From NCBI RefSeq assembly GCF_003073045.1, contig NC_037599.1, positions 7,018,247 through 7,082,246 on the forward strand: DNA of 64,000 bases, read 5' to 3'. Below, one piece after another: positions 24,761 through 36,500 of this stretch (position 1 is the first letter of the stretch; every line of letters begins with the position of its first letter). Made by a program: the position numbers and the translations under genes. The stretch comes from Pomacea canaliculata. Lineage: Eukaryota; Mollusca; Gastropoda; Architaenioglossa; Ampullariidae. The notes beneath the pieces were generated by a model. That model searched no databases and was not told the DNA's origin. It was given only the letters and a program-made list of their open reading frames with translations.

Positions 24761-27170
24761 TCCGCTTTCCCCCAACCTCCCCCAAAAAAACTATAGAGTT
24801 CAAGGACAGGTCATGTTCAAGGTGTGAAGAAGATGCGCTTGCTTGTGTTCTGCGACTGTTGACTTGCTTTTGACAGCTGGTTGTTTGTCAAGAACTCTGC
24901 TGCTTGGTGCCGTTTTTGTTTCCATTTTGCGGGGTTTTTTTTTTTTTCAGGCCTCAGACAATAACCGGTTCTTTGCCGAAGAGACAACGTGCCATACCCA
25001 CCCTCACCCCTAAAAAAATACACTCTCGCCGAAATAAAACATGAGGGAAAAAGACGAAGGTAAACAGCTCCACAATCTCATTCCCGAAAGGGCAGTGAAC
25101 TGTCTGTAGTTTATCTTGTCTGACGCAGACTGTGGAGGGCAATACACAACTATCGCTTTCCGCCATATTTCACCATCTATGATATATCGGGTGTGCAAGG
25201 GAAGGGTAGGGAGCAGACTTGTCACAAGGCCTGAGTGAGATTGGAACCTGAAACTTCCTACTCCGAAGTCAAGTGCAGTAATAGGTACAACAAAAACGTG
25301 GTTTTGTTTTTCTTTAAGAGAGAAGGAGTGGGATGGAGTTTGTGTCTTACGACAAGTAATATAATCTTAAAGCACAAGGACAGGTCAATATTTTAATCCT
25401 TCGTTGAAGACCCTCGCTTGTCCGTCTGCTATTGCTGTCCCTAACAACGATTCTTGTTCTGAATAATGATCAAAGGGTGGAATATCAGACTGATTCTGTG
25501 CTCTCCTCCCCCTTTTTAATTATTAAAAAAAAAAAGTCCCAGCATGTTGGAAATGCTTGCACAGGTCGAAGATCATCCGAACAACCTCGAAACAGCTTGC
25601 TGTTTGTTGTCTTTACTGTGCAGCGCGATATTTCTTCCGCTCCAAGGAGATCTGGATAATGTCATCACAAACAACATTCATCCCTTTACAAACAGTTGTT
25701 TCGAAATTTCGTGATTTAAATTAGTGTCCTCTCTTTTAAACATCAAGCAACATTTTGAGGAGTGCAAGAAAGACACTGCAAAAGACAGTCGAACCCATGG
25801 TGTGGCAACAACTGCTTCGTACAGCGCTCCCAGTCGATGTTTGTTCAGACATTCCTGTTTGAAGAGAACTGAGGTAGGGATCAGGGTCAGGGTTTATTAC
25901 ACGTTCATTACACCAGAAAGGTTTCGCGAAGGCCTCCAGGGGTCGCCCCGATCGCTTGTCAAGAAGCTTCTGCATGTATCGACGTGAGCAGAAATGTTTG
26001 GGAGCCGCCATCTTAGTGGCGGATTGAAAGGGTTTAGCCTTGTTTGCTGAGCGGCTGGGGGATGCGCCGCGTCACGAGGGAACTATCGTCGACATCCGAG
26101 ACGTTTGGGCCGGTACGCCTAGTTCCAGCTAATTGTTGGCTGAAAATCTGGGTCATAGTGGGTGTGACCTTTACTCTCTGGAGCTTGAAACAAGAGGAAA
26201 GTGGCTCAGTCATCTCTTGGTGGTGAGGCGATAAATGGCCGTAAATTGGTGTCGGATAGTTGATGTGGCAGACCGCGGCGCCTTGTGCACTCGAGGATAT
26301 CGTTTCTTTGGGGAGGAAAAAAAAATGTGCGCCAGTCCACACGCCAGGGTGTGGTTTATCTCCCTGAGAAGCTCACTCGAGTGGACCCTCTCAGGGGAAA
26401 AAAAAAAGTTTATGCTTGTGGCTTTTCGCGGCTGGCACTTAACATGTGTGACTAACGCGAGAGGCGGGGCTGGCGAGATAACGAGTTGTGACTGTTGATA
26501 TGTTACTGTATATGTACAGAGACATAAGCACTAAACGATTCTGACAGCATGTGCTGGCAGACTTGTGTGCTTGTGGGTCTGCTTGTGTGTGTGTGTGCAC
26601 GCTAGAAAAAGTGATAAATGGGCAGACAGTCGGATGGAATGAGAGAGATCGATGAAGGCCATTGACAGAAGACTATCAAGGGGAAGGAAGCGTGTTAGAG
26701 CCTGCGCACAAGAGGATGTGAACTGTTTGAACTGATGGGCGGACGCTTCCCGACATGTTGACAAAAAAATCACGTTGCTTGACTTTTTTTCTGCCTCCAT
26801 TTCAGAAATGCTGCCAGCAATTTGGTTTGGGTCTCTCCTCTCTTTTTTTTTTCTGGGTGGATGATACTGTAGCAACCAAAAGCGGGATGTTAGACCTTGC
26901 ACTGGCATTCTGAGATAGCAATCTCGAGGAAATTACCAATAAGACGAAAGAAACCAGAGAGGCTGAGCTGACAAGCAATAGAAAGACATATGAGACTTAC
27001 AGAGAGAGAGAAAGAAAAAGGCTTGGGGAAAAGTTGTTGATTATTTTAAAGTTCAAAGTCTTTTTCGCTCTCGCCCCATCCAGCTTTCTAGTCCTTATCC
27101 CCTAATTTTAGAAGAAATTGGAATACATTTTGAGAATTAAAATGAATAATATTTTTAAATTCTTTCGTGT
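24761..27170. other. Intergenic region, no gene seen
   Basis: Contains homopolymer runs, an AGAGAGAG tract near 27,000 and scattered short ORFs of no recognised family. A possible tRNA-like box B (GGTTCCAATC) occurs on the minus strand near 25,240 without a convincing box A. Confidence 0.5.
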
Positions 27171-27187
27171 TTACCCAGATAGCATGA

Positions 27188-27400
27188 AAACATTTTAAAA
27201 ACGTTTTAAAAACGTTTACATGGTTGTAATAAGGTTTACGTTTTAGATAAAACGTTTTTAAAAACATTTTAAAAAACATTACCAAAAAAACATTTTTTAA
27301 GTAAAACATTTTAAAAAACATTTTAAAATGTTTGAAAATAAAACATTTTTAAAACAAAAATGTTAAATAAATGTTTTATAAACGTTTACAATGTTAACCT
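27188..27400. repeat. Left subterminal palindrome array
   Basis: About 200 bases made mostly of ACATTTTAAAA, AAACGTTTT and AAAACATTTTT units, degenerate copies of palindromic cores. The right arm repeats this style in inverse order. Confidence 0.85.
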
Positions 27401-27903
27401 TTATGGAACTTCGCGTCATGACGTAATTTTTAAAAAAGACGTCACTATTTGATTCGCGGGCTTTCGCTTATCCTATGGAATTTTAGAGCCAGTCCACGGT
27501 GTAGATACTGAAAATCCTTACAAAAAAGCATTTTTAAAGACTTTGTTATATTTGTCTTATGACTAGGTTTGATAGTTTAAAGTCATTGCAGTTTTTAAAA
27601 CATCAATGCTACGTAACTAAATATTTGCTATTCTTCGTGTGGATGCACGTACTCCCATGATTCCACGCGGCGCGACATTTTCTCTGCTGATGTACTGTAT
27701 GTTTGAAAACCAAGGTTGTAATCTTTTCTCTTTGTTTACCACACACGTACTGCAGGTTCTTAATTATAAAACGCTATATTACCGTGTTCCTAGTACAACA
27801 CACATTTAATGTATGCTTATTGGGTGTGATGTGTCAAAGTTTACTTTCTGAATTGAGCGCTCGTACATAATCTAATACGTTAAGGCAACTGATAGTTCAC
27901 ATC

Positions 27904-28395
27904 ATGTCGTCCTACTGGACGAAGCGGAGAAAAGTTAATAAAACTTGTAGAAGCAGAGTTGGCAGAACTGAAAGAAGAAAGTCAGATGTATTCAATACAC
28001 ACTGATACAAACATTCACGATCCACTGTCGTAGAGAAGGTGATCACAGTTTTAGATCTACAGAGTCAAATTAATAACAGTTCGAACCAGCAGACACCAGA
28101 ACTCTCAGCGATAACATCACGCCAGCAATATTTACCGACTAAATACAATTTGGATGAAAATAATGATGATGATGTTGTGAAATCTAATTTTAGTGAATTT
28201 GAAGATTATATTGATGATCAATTTGATTCAGCGATATCTTCAGACAGCGACAGTGAAACAGATACAGATTTGGCCACACAGTTGGCATATTGGGTCGCAA
28301 CATTTAACATTTCCAACAGTTCACTTTCAGTACTTCTTGCCTTGTTGCGACAAAAGCATCCTGTAATAACTGCTTGCTTGAATTCATTGTGCTAA
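27904..28395 (+). pseudogene. Transposase-like N-terminal relic
   Basis: The ATG at 27904 opens with MSSYWTKRRKVNK. The natural continuation, LVEAELAELKEES, lies in another frame (from about 27,940), which implies a 1-base change. It then meets a stop near 28,034. After that an open stretch from 28039 is rich in Asp/Ser (SDSDSETDTD) and ends with LAYWVATFNISNSSLSVLLA. A Trp-Ala-X-X-X-Asn-Ile-Ser helix of this type opens many animal transposase-like proteins (recognised from memory). No catalytic core follows within the element. Confidence 0.5.
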
Positions 28396-28774
28396 ACCGT
28401 TATCTATGGCTGAAATGGTACCACTGGTATTGTGTAATCATTTCTCATTATCGTGTAAATTTGTGTTACATGTTCTTAAAATTTACGTTAAGGATGATAG
28501 AGTTTTTACTAACATTAAATAACGTGACATCATATAACATTGCATGCCACAGAAGCAATCTGCAGTCAATACAATCATATCTCAGCTGAACAAGATTCAT
28601 GCTATCCTCCCTGTATTTACCATAGTTCCTTGAGTAGAACAGTGTATAAAAATTTATGCAGTCATAATCTCTGACAGAAATATGTCAGATGAAGTCAAAC
28701 GTCCAACACTCCCATAAAGACACACAGTTAGCCTCCCTGGTAAGAGTTCATAGAGGATTGTTTATTTTTCAGCA

Positions 28775-31448
28775 AGCGAAACGGTTAGCATACTGGCTAC
28801 CAAGTGAGCTGACAAAACACCTTAAGGAGGGAGCTCTGCCAGATAGACATACCTGGACTCTTCAAGCTGTTTGCATTTTTGGTTCAAAGGGTCCTTTTAT
28901 ACTTTTTTTACTCATTGTCATATATATGTATATTATAGAGATTAGATGTTTGATGACTTCGTCAGCCTGGTTAATATTTTTGTGGTCAGTCTCTTGATAA
29001 AGTTTAAAAGTATTGTTCATATTTATTTTGTAAAAGGTTTTAAGGTAGTGTTAGTGTCTTTAGTCCACGCAGACCTTGCTTAGGGTTTATTGTGGTTACA
29101 GACTGGAACATACAGCCACATGACCATTAACATCTCAGCGAACAGACAGTTAACTGATTTTGTCATGTGAAATTCATATTGTGTGGTAAAGCATTGCATT
29201 TCATTATTCTCGATGTTTATTATAACCACAAAATAATAACCCTTTCAGATGAGTATTTGGTTGCCAGACGAAAAGTGGAAAACAGCCAGTATACATCAAA
29301 CTTGGATACAACAGATGATGACAGCACTAACGGTTGAAAAGATCGGAAGAGGAAGAGAAAGAAGTAGTCACATTGTGTCTTGTTTGAGTTATAGAATGAC
29401 AGGGATTAGGGAATCCCTAGGTTTGGAGAACAACTTACAAGATCAGTACAGATTTCAGTATTGCAGTTCATTTCAATTTTCATGAGGGTAATATTGATAT
29501 TATGATAGGTATAGCCTAGGAATTATTTATTATTTTATTTCTTAAATCTTTTACTCCAGAAATTCTTAAATTTTCAAAATTGTCATTTCACTGCACACTT
29601 ATTAATAGGTATGCTTGTTAATTAGGTTAGGGCTAGAGAGCCCAGACGAGGAGGAAGAAGATGACTTTAGATGGAAATCAGTGCATCCAGCAGTGCCAGC
29701 AGGACCATTGCCAGACTCATTGCAACCACAAGTGGCAAACAAGCGTTTATGCCCACAGGTAAATGCACTAACCACCAGAATATTGCCCCCACGACGTGAG
29801 CACCCCAGTGACCAACGTAGTGACTCTCAGCAAGGAGTACAAGAGGGGACAGACCTCACAACTGCAGAAGTAAAAGGCGGTACCCAGAGAGTGTCTAATG
29901 AAGGTAATTCAGACAATTTTATATTATGGGTAACTTTTCTTGCTTTTTGTTTTGCCTATTTAATTTTGTTGTGAATTCCCTTTCACAATCTCATGTTGAA
30001 CATAGTGTTGGTTATACAAGTTTCTTACTGCCTCCCAAATCACCGTTGATTGGCTTCATTCACCTATAAAAGTTAATTGTCCACTTTTGCTCACAGTGCT
30101 ATGTTCATATTGTTGCAGCATTTGCCTGGCTCATTCTGAAACAAGACAGAGAATTGAAATTATTCTACAGGAAGTAAAAGATATGGTGATTCATTCACTG
30201 ATAAGCAAAGACCAGCCTGCTCCAGCAAAGGATGCCTGAATGTTGCCAGAAGATTTGAGCCTTCCGATTAGAACACAGCAGGAGCTGTTGGAACTGGATG
30301 GACGCCTTGATGATGATTCCTTTCATGAATTACTCGTACGTAAAGCAGATGTCATTGTTAAAGCCATGATTGAAATGATAATCTGTAATAATTTAGGGGA
30401 ATTTTAAAGCATAGCTTGACATTTTTGAAAAACTTATGTTTTTATAGGGAATTCATTTGAGAATGATCAGTTCTTGTCAATCTATCATACATACATATAT
30501 AGTGTGGAACACAATAAGTCAAATTTTAAATCCAGTTTCAAAGGGTTTCAGCCTCATAAACTTTATAGTTATTGGGAAGGAAACATTAAATGTCAGCTTT
30601 TGTGAAAGTTTTCGGTTTATAATTTTTGTATGGCCTTGAATTGTAAATAATTAAAGCCATGTATATTTTCACTACACCCTTTCTTGTTTATGATGTGTGG
30701 CCTACTTTTGACAGATATGTTTCTTGTCTTCTAAAGATTTGCAAGTCAAAAGCCTCTCCTGTGTGGGTAGAATGAATGCAAAGGATTGTGCGAAAAGAAT
30801 CATGCGGCGACTCCTGACCAACAAGGTTGCTCGGAACTATAACTGGAAAGGACAAAAGGGAGAGATGTGTGCTTTCAAGGGACTGAAGGTGCAGGCCATG
30901 ATCTACAGTAAGTGATGATGTATAAATGTTAGTGTATATTATTATTAAAGGTATAGATATATGATATATTGTCTACACATACTTTGACAAAAAAGAGAAG
31001 TGCAGATCTAAGTGCTTATTTTTGTATAACATGAATTGACATTTTTCATTGCTAGCTCTACAGTTGAAAATTATTTGTAGCTCTTGTCAGTATTAATTGT
31101 GCTTCTATGGGTGAAACTAGCGTAAAAACGGAAAGACATGGGGAACAAGCATAAGCACCATAAAACTGAAACAATATGTATAGTGTGAGACTTCTTTAGT
31201 CCATCTTTAATCTATAAACCTGTAGCGCTTCGTTAATCTACAAATCCCATTTTTGCTATCTGCAGAAGCTGTACGGAAGAACCGTGGGTGTATGGAGGCT
31301 TCCGATAAAGTTAGTGCAGGAGCCATCACAGAGTGGAGACCAATGCTTCAGCAGACAGTGCTGTTCCACCTGTCCGTCGTCCTTCCCGCCCGAGCTGCCA
31401 TCCGCATCAGAGAGCGACGACTCCTCTCCCAGCGACAGAGAAGTCTAG
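28775..31448 (+). pseudogene. Broken DUF4806-type gene inside the transposon
   Basis: Exon blocks with usable splice sites: from 28775 (AYWLPSELTKHLKEG, donor after VCIF), from about 29,250 (DEYLVARRKVENSQYTSNLD), from 29627 (LESPDEEEEDDFRW), 30119-30335 (EIILQEVKDMV, then LPIRTQQELLELDGRL), 30715-30907 (VGRMNAKDCAKRIMRRLLTN, NYNWKGQKG, AFKGLKV) and from 31266 (AVRKNRGCMEASDK, AITEW). Exon phases agree at 28,88x/29,250 and 30907/31266. The C-terminal half matches the DUF4806 pattern, a domain of unknown function common in proteins linked to animal DNA transposons. In-frame stops lie at 29335-29337 (TGA) and 30237-30239 (TGA). The acidic tail (SASESDDSSPSDREV, stop at 31446-31448) is in a different frame from AITEW. 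The protein cannot be made intact from this copy. Confidence 0.65.
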
Positions 31449-32080
31449 AGATATACACGTCATGTCTACGATGACTGCAATGCCACCTACAGCCGCCGAA
31501 TGCCAGTACTGGTCACATAGCCATTCGCTTCCAACGGCAACAGCAGGCAGTCCTGACAGTCCTTTGTCACTGGCTCTCCCCCACGCTCAAGAGCTGTGTC
31601 CCACATATAACACTTCTGTGCTTTTGCCTCCTTTTACTCCTCTACACTGGCATGTATGCCTAACTTTGCTGCATAAGGAACATCAGGCTTATCACCAAGC
31701 CACTCTTGACCCTCATTGGGACGCTTGCTGATATTTAGCAACAATGTCTCATATTTTAGATATCTAATAATTACATATAAGAAGGTTTTAGTATGTTAAA
31801 ATGAAGGCATGTGGATCTGATAGTGTTCTAAGTGCATTTTTCGTAAAGCCGCTTTACCAGACATACATGAACTTTTAATTGTTCAGCCTTATTTTACGGT
31901 ATGGAAATTCTCATATTATTAATTAATTGGAATGATATGTCCCTTGAAGAAGGGTAGAGATGATAATGTGCATGTTGTTATCTAAAACAGGGTAACTGTA
32001 CTTTTTGGTGTATTTTGTACATCATCCAATTGTATTTACAATTCACTGTTTTTTTGTAAATCTAAAGGTCTATAAGTTTA

Positions 32081-32141
32081 GTTTTAGTTTAATTATTCCT
32101 TGGCACTCTGCACGGAGCACAGTGCCGCACCACCTCACCTT
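32081..32141 (+). repeat. Hairpin module, copy 3 (inside the transposon)
   Basis: An AGTTTTAGTTTAATTATTCC lead is followed by TTGGCACTCTGCACGGAGCA and then CAGTGCCGCACCACC. GGCACT pairs with AGTGCC. The arrangement equals that of the copies near 14.3 and 21.55 kb. Confidence 0.55.
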
Positions 32142-32439
32142 TACGTATTTGAAATTGAAATATTTAAAAGTATTAATTTAAGAAAAAATCCTATGCATTG
32201 ATTTGTCGGTGTTTAATTAATTCATATTCTTTTTTCTCTTTTTTGAGTATCATTTATTCATTTTTATCACAAATGGTCACCATTTTGTACTTGCTATTGT
32301 ATAATGTAAATGTCTCCTGGGTTTATTCCCAATGACATGAAATATGTTTTAATTAAAACAAATGAAAATCTTCTCTGTACATCCTTTTTGCCATGTTTGA
32401 AGTGAAACTGCAGAAAGTATGTGTGAAATGTGAAACATT

Positions 32440-32765
32440 TAAATTAGTTTAAAAAACATTTTATAAACGTTTTAAAAACGTGTCATGCGAAACATTTAAA
32501 TTAGGTTTAAAAAACATTTTAAAAACGTTTTAAAAACGTTTACATACGAATATTTATTAAATGTTTTTAAAATGTTTTACAGAAAAATGTTTATAAAACG
32601 TTTTAAAAACATTTGAAAAACGTTATAAAAATGTTTGCAGAAAACGTTTTAAAAACATTACTTTGATGGGCATGATAAACGTTTTAAAAACATTTTCTGC
32701 AAACATTTTTCAAACGTTTTATGTAAACATTTTAAAACGTTTTTAAAACGTTTTTAAAACGTTTG
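32440..32765. repeat. Right subterminal palindrome array
   Basis: Dense AAACGTTTTAAAA units and inverse forms run to the right terminal repeat. Many units are perfect palindromes (AAAACGTTTT, TTTTAAAA), so single strands could form stacked hairpins. Confidence 0.88.
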
Positions 32766-33508
32766 CATGCTATCTGGGTATGGCATTGTTATTGTGGTAA
32801 GTGCGCCAAAGATTTAAGGATCCATTATTAAAGCGATGAAAGGATGCCGAAAGAAGTGCAACATAAATGGGGCTTCATGTCAACCTCGGTGCCCTACACA
32901 AGCTTTGCCCCTTTCGCACGCCGATTCACCTGAATGACTGTTGTGGCTAAATTGTTCACACCTGGCTGCACAATTAATCCCCGACTTTTCCTGTTCCGTA
33001 GCGCTGGTGATGTCATACTCTAAAAATAAATCAAGGGGAGATAAAGTTTGGGTTGCGGAGAAAATTCTATTTTTTTTTTCGTGTTGTTAGCGATCCCGTA
33101 GTGAATGGCGCAGTCGCTTAAGCAGTTTTGTCATATGTTTGAGTAGAAATAATCGCCATGGATTGTTTGGAAACTCGCACTGATCTCTCTCTCTCGCTAT
33201 TTCCCCCTCAAAGACCACACAGGGTACGGTTACCTTGATTTTCGCACCTCCTCTATCAAAGTTTGATGCAATTATGAAATCCCTTCCAACACTTTCGACG
33301 ACTGCTACAGGTCAAATGTTTTGTCAGTCACTTCTGGTCAATGTCACGTGCTTTGTACGCGAAGGGTCAATTGAATAAGATTATTCTTTTTGCTTTTCAA
33401 ATTGAATCTTGCCCCCTTTTTTATGGTCTGTGCCAATAATACAACTGGGACAAAATTTAATAATTTCACGACTGTGTGTCATCGTTGTTTGCCGACTATT
33501 CGACTTCT

Positions 33509-33542
33509 GATTGGCGGTGATCTAAACCACCGTTAGCCAATC
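33509..33542. promoter_or_regulatory. Inverted CCAAT-box palindrome
   Basis: GATTGGC at 33509-33515 faces GCCAATC at 33536-33542, with GGTG and CACC also pairing inside, giving a stem with a short loop. Paired CCAAT boxes bind NF-Y in animal promoters (general knowledge). No gene was found next to it, so it could equally be a chance or repeat-derived palindrome. Confidence 0.35.
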
Positions 33543-36500
33543 ACAACCAACGTCACTTCAGGATTTAACTCCTCTTGCTACGATCAGCTCAATGAATGTG
33601 GAAACATCGTAAGAAAATTTAACATTGATCCAAGATTCCATGCTGAAGCAGCAATACCCTTTGTCGATGCTTGTCTTGTGAGTTAAATAAGATGTTGCTT
33701 CATGTGGTTTCCTGTTGACATCAGAAGCTGAAGCGCATTGTTTGTCGTAGGAATATATATAGAAGTCGGTTAAGATATTGCACCTTCTTCAAGTCTTTTA
33801 GAAGGTGTAAATACAAGAATTATATTACATTTCATCACTATTATACCTGGGTATGGGGGAAGGATGGGGTGGAATCTGTGAAAGCGAATCACCGTCTGCT
33901 CACTTTTTGTAAAAATAAAATGTAAGAATAAAGAAACCACGAGTACATTTATTCATAGTTCTGTAAAATTATTTTATCTTTTCAATTTGCTCGTCCTGCT
34001 ATTCTCGAATATATGAAAATGAATAAACTTATAAAGGCAGTAAAGTGTTGTGCGCGTCCGTGAAGATCTTATCCGAAAGGTGGCTTGGTCACACTATAAA
34101 TACTGTCAAATATTTGACTATGTCTGGGATATTTTTAAGTGGACAAATACATTCCAAAATATAGTAACGCCCTCGACAATGTGGTACTTTAGGCCAGAGT
34201 TCATTCAGCTTTTACATTCGATGACCAGACTCTACCATTCAAGGAAAGTTGGACGCACGTCACGGTCAAGAACTGACCGAACCGGAAGTGGACAGTGAGC
34301 TTGGCTAACATCAATGTAGCAACTTTAGATAGAGGAAAAGTCTCTCTTTCTCTCTCGCACACACAAATGTTCGAACGGACATATACACATGCACATACAT
34401 CCAAACACGTATCCGTACAGTCCCCCCAACCACCATCACCACCACACACCACGCTGCTGCTAAGAGTGGCAGGTAGCAGTGATCGGGACACAGGTAAGCG
34501 CGGCGCGCAACCTCCGACCGAAAAAGAGGGCACGCTGGAAGGTGACAAGGGAGGAGAGAGGTGAGTTCAAACGTTCATCGGCATACCTGTGTCCCTCCCT
34601 TTCGCGGTGAGGACAGTTGTAGGCAGTTCGCCTGCCGGGGGTTAGCCTCGCGGATCACTCGCATACCTGTGTAGTGAGCCATTTGGGAAGTTCAAGTGGG
34701 AGAGATCCTTCCGGCCAGCAGTGGGTACCTGTACGTACATTCTGCGTTCCTTTCATCTTTACCTGTTGATACCTGACACAACCTACCTGCAACGTTCACC
34801 TGACTACGCTTATTCTAAGCTTTATCATGTTACGTATGTGTGTGGACAATGGTTTCTTGAAGGCATCGTCAGCACTGCCGTTTATTAGGAGACGAATGGT
34901 AAGTGTTGTGAAGAATTATCTGCCGTTGTAGACCTACATACTTAACAAGAACCGTTGTCATGAAGCAGAGTTCAGGTTACCCGAAGGTTTTCTGTAGCTA
35001 GATTCTGTATTCTAGGGGAATTGCGATGATGCAGGGATAGCTGTACACCGGAAACAGACCTGGGAGGTGGGGAGATGAACTAGAGGTCCCCCCGTCGCGT
35101 TCAGTTCGTTAGGCAGAGCTGAAGGTAAAGAAAAGCCTGGGGTACCTCTGCTTTATAACTTACAGGTGGACAGTAGACGGACATTGTTCTTCTTGTACTA
35201 ATTTTAGAAACGTTAGGTCATGTGTGCCATTATCATGCCATGTTATTGTGACAGTGGCAGTGACTGTAGTAAACTCATCAGTTTCCATTACATTGAAGCA
35301 CTTCCTATTCTCGCGGTATTCCCCGTCAACGAGACTGGATTGCAAATAAAATTATACTTTTTTTTTCGGAACACCTCACTGAGACGAACGAAAGTCCTTC
35401 TATCCGGTCACTGAGCTGAGAACACTAAAGGTCCAGTTGTTTACTGGTGGCTGTCCATTCACTGGCGCCGTTTGTCAGGCCAGTTAGATATCCAGGTGTT
35501 ACGTGGGCAACCATCGGCAGGTTCTTGAGACGAAGGTGTGGATGAATTTTTTTCCCGTTTAGTATAATGGTCAAGTCTTTCTCCTACCACAGGTTCTTTG
35601 CACTTACTTGCCTCTAGGGACTAGGGTTCGTGTCGATGTTTTTAGCTGCTTCTGGTCCAGCAACATCAACATCGTGAGGTGCACGTACATGGTGGAGGGC
35701 GAGGAGGACTGTCAACAGTTTTGACACATCATCCGTCACGTGTTCTCGGCGCTGTGACACAAGAAGTCGTTACACTACCTTTGGCTTCCAGCTGCACACA
35801 CCTCGTCAACCTCTCCACCCGCCCCCACCCTATTTTCTACTCCAGTTTTTTTTTTTTTTAACACTTGATAGTGCGGTGCAAAGATGACCCGCCACTAAAA
35901 ACCGTGTTGCGATAACAGAATTGTAAATCTCGATGAGATGTAAATTATGGTTAAGGATCGGAAAAATTTAGTGTGGGAAATATTGTCTTTGCTCAGTGTA
36001 ATTAAACAGGCTTGACTGTCATACCTCATTCATCTCTCTGTCCTTCTCTTTGTGATTTTTTTTTAATTAGTCGTGTCAGTATGGCAGCATGAGCATGCTA
36101 TTATGACTCGCTAGTGCTATATTTTATTTTCCAATTCTATAAGGCATAACTACTGGTGTTGACACTCTAAAATGATGACCAGAAACAGAAACTTACAAAA
36201 TCTTGTATAAGCTACACCGAGGAGAGAGGACTTCATAGGATAATTCAAATGAGAAAGACAGTCAACGACTGTGGCCAAAGACAGAATATTTGATTGACAG
36301 TTTGCCCATTGTCTTAATGTTAATCCTATCGTCGTGTCTTCATCAATGATTCCTCAAAGCAACTTCGAGACCAGCAGACTGTACATCATGTTTCACAATG
36401 ACAGAGAAACTGTTTCGCGCACGTGCAAGGAAGCAGCTCAGGTAGACGCGTGTTACTCAGGTGAGACCTCGCATAGGAGTGTTTCACCTGCTTCCTTCAG

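Larger units (their letters stand above)
27173..32780 (+). mobile_element. 5.6-kb DNA transposon with CCCAGATAGCATG inverted ends
   Basis: The left end reads TACCCAGATAGCATG (27173-27187) and the right end is its exact inverse, CATGCTATCTGGGTA (32766-32780). Taking TA as a 2-bp target duplication, the inverted repeat is CCCAGATAGCATG. Inside each end lies a subterminal array of AAAACGTTTT and TTTTAAAA palindromes (to about 27,400 and from about 32,440). The interior carries relics of a transposase-like start (27,904-28,395) and a multi-exon DUF4806-type gene (28,775-31,448), both on the plus strand. The superfamily is uncertain: the TA target and the paired ORFs suggest a CACTA/EnSpm-like or Mirage-like element, which is inference only. 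The coding parts are broken, so this copy is dead. Confidence 0.85.

Noticed and set aside
35550..35645. tRNA gene suggested by TAGTATAATGG and a GGTTCGTGTC box
   Set aside because: The boxes are too far apart for a simple tRNA and no acceptor stem pairs; at most an old SINE head.
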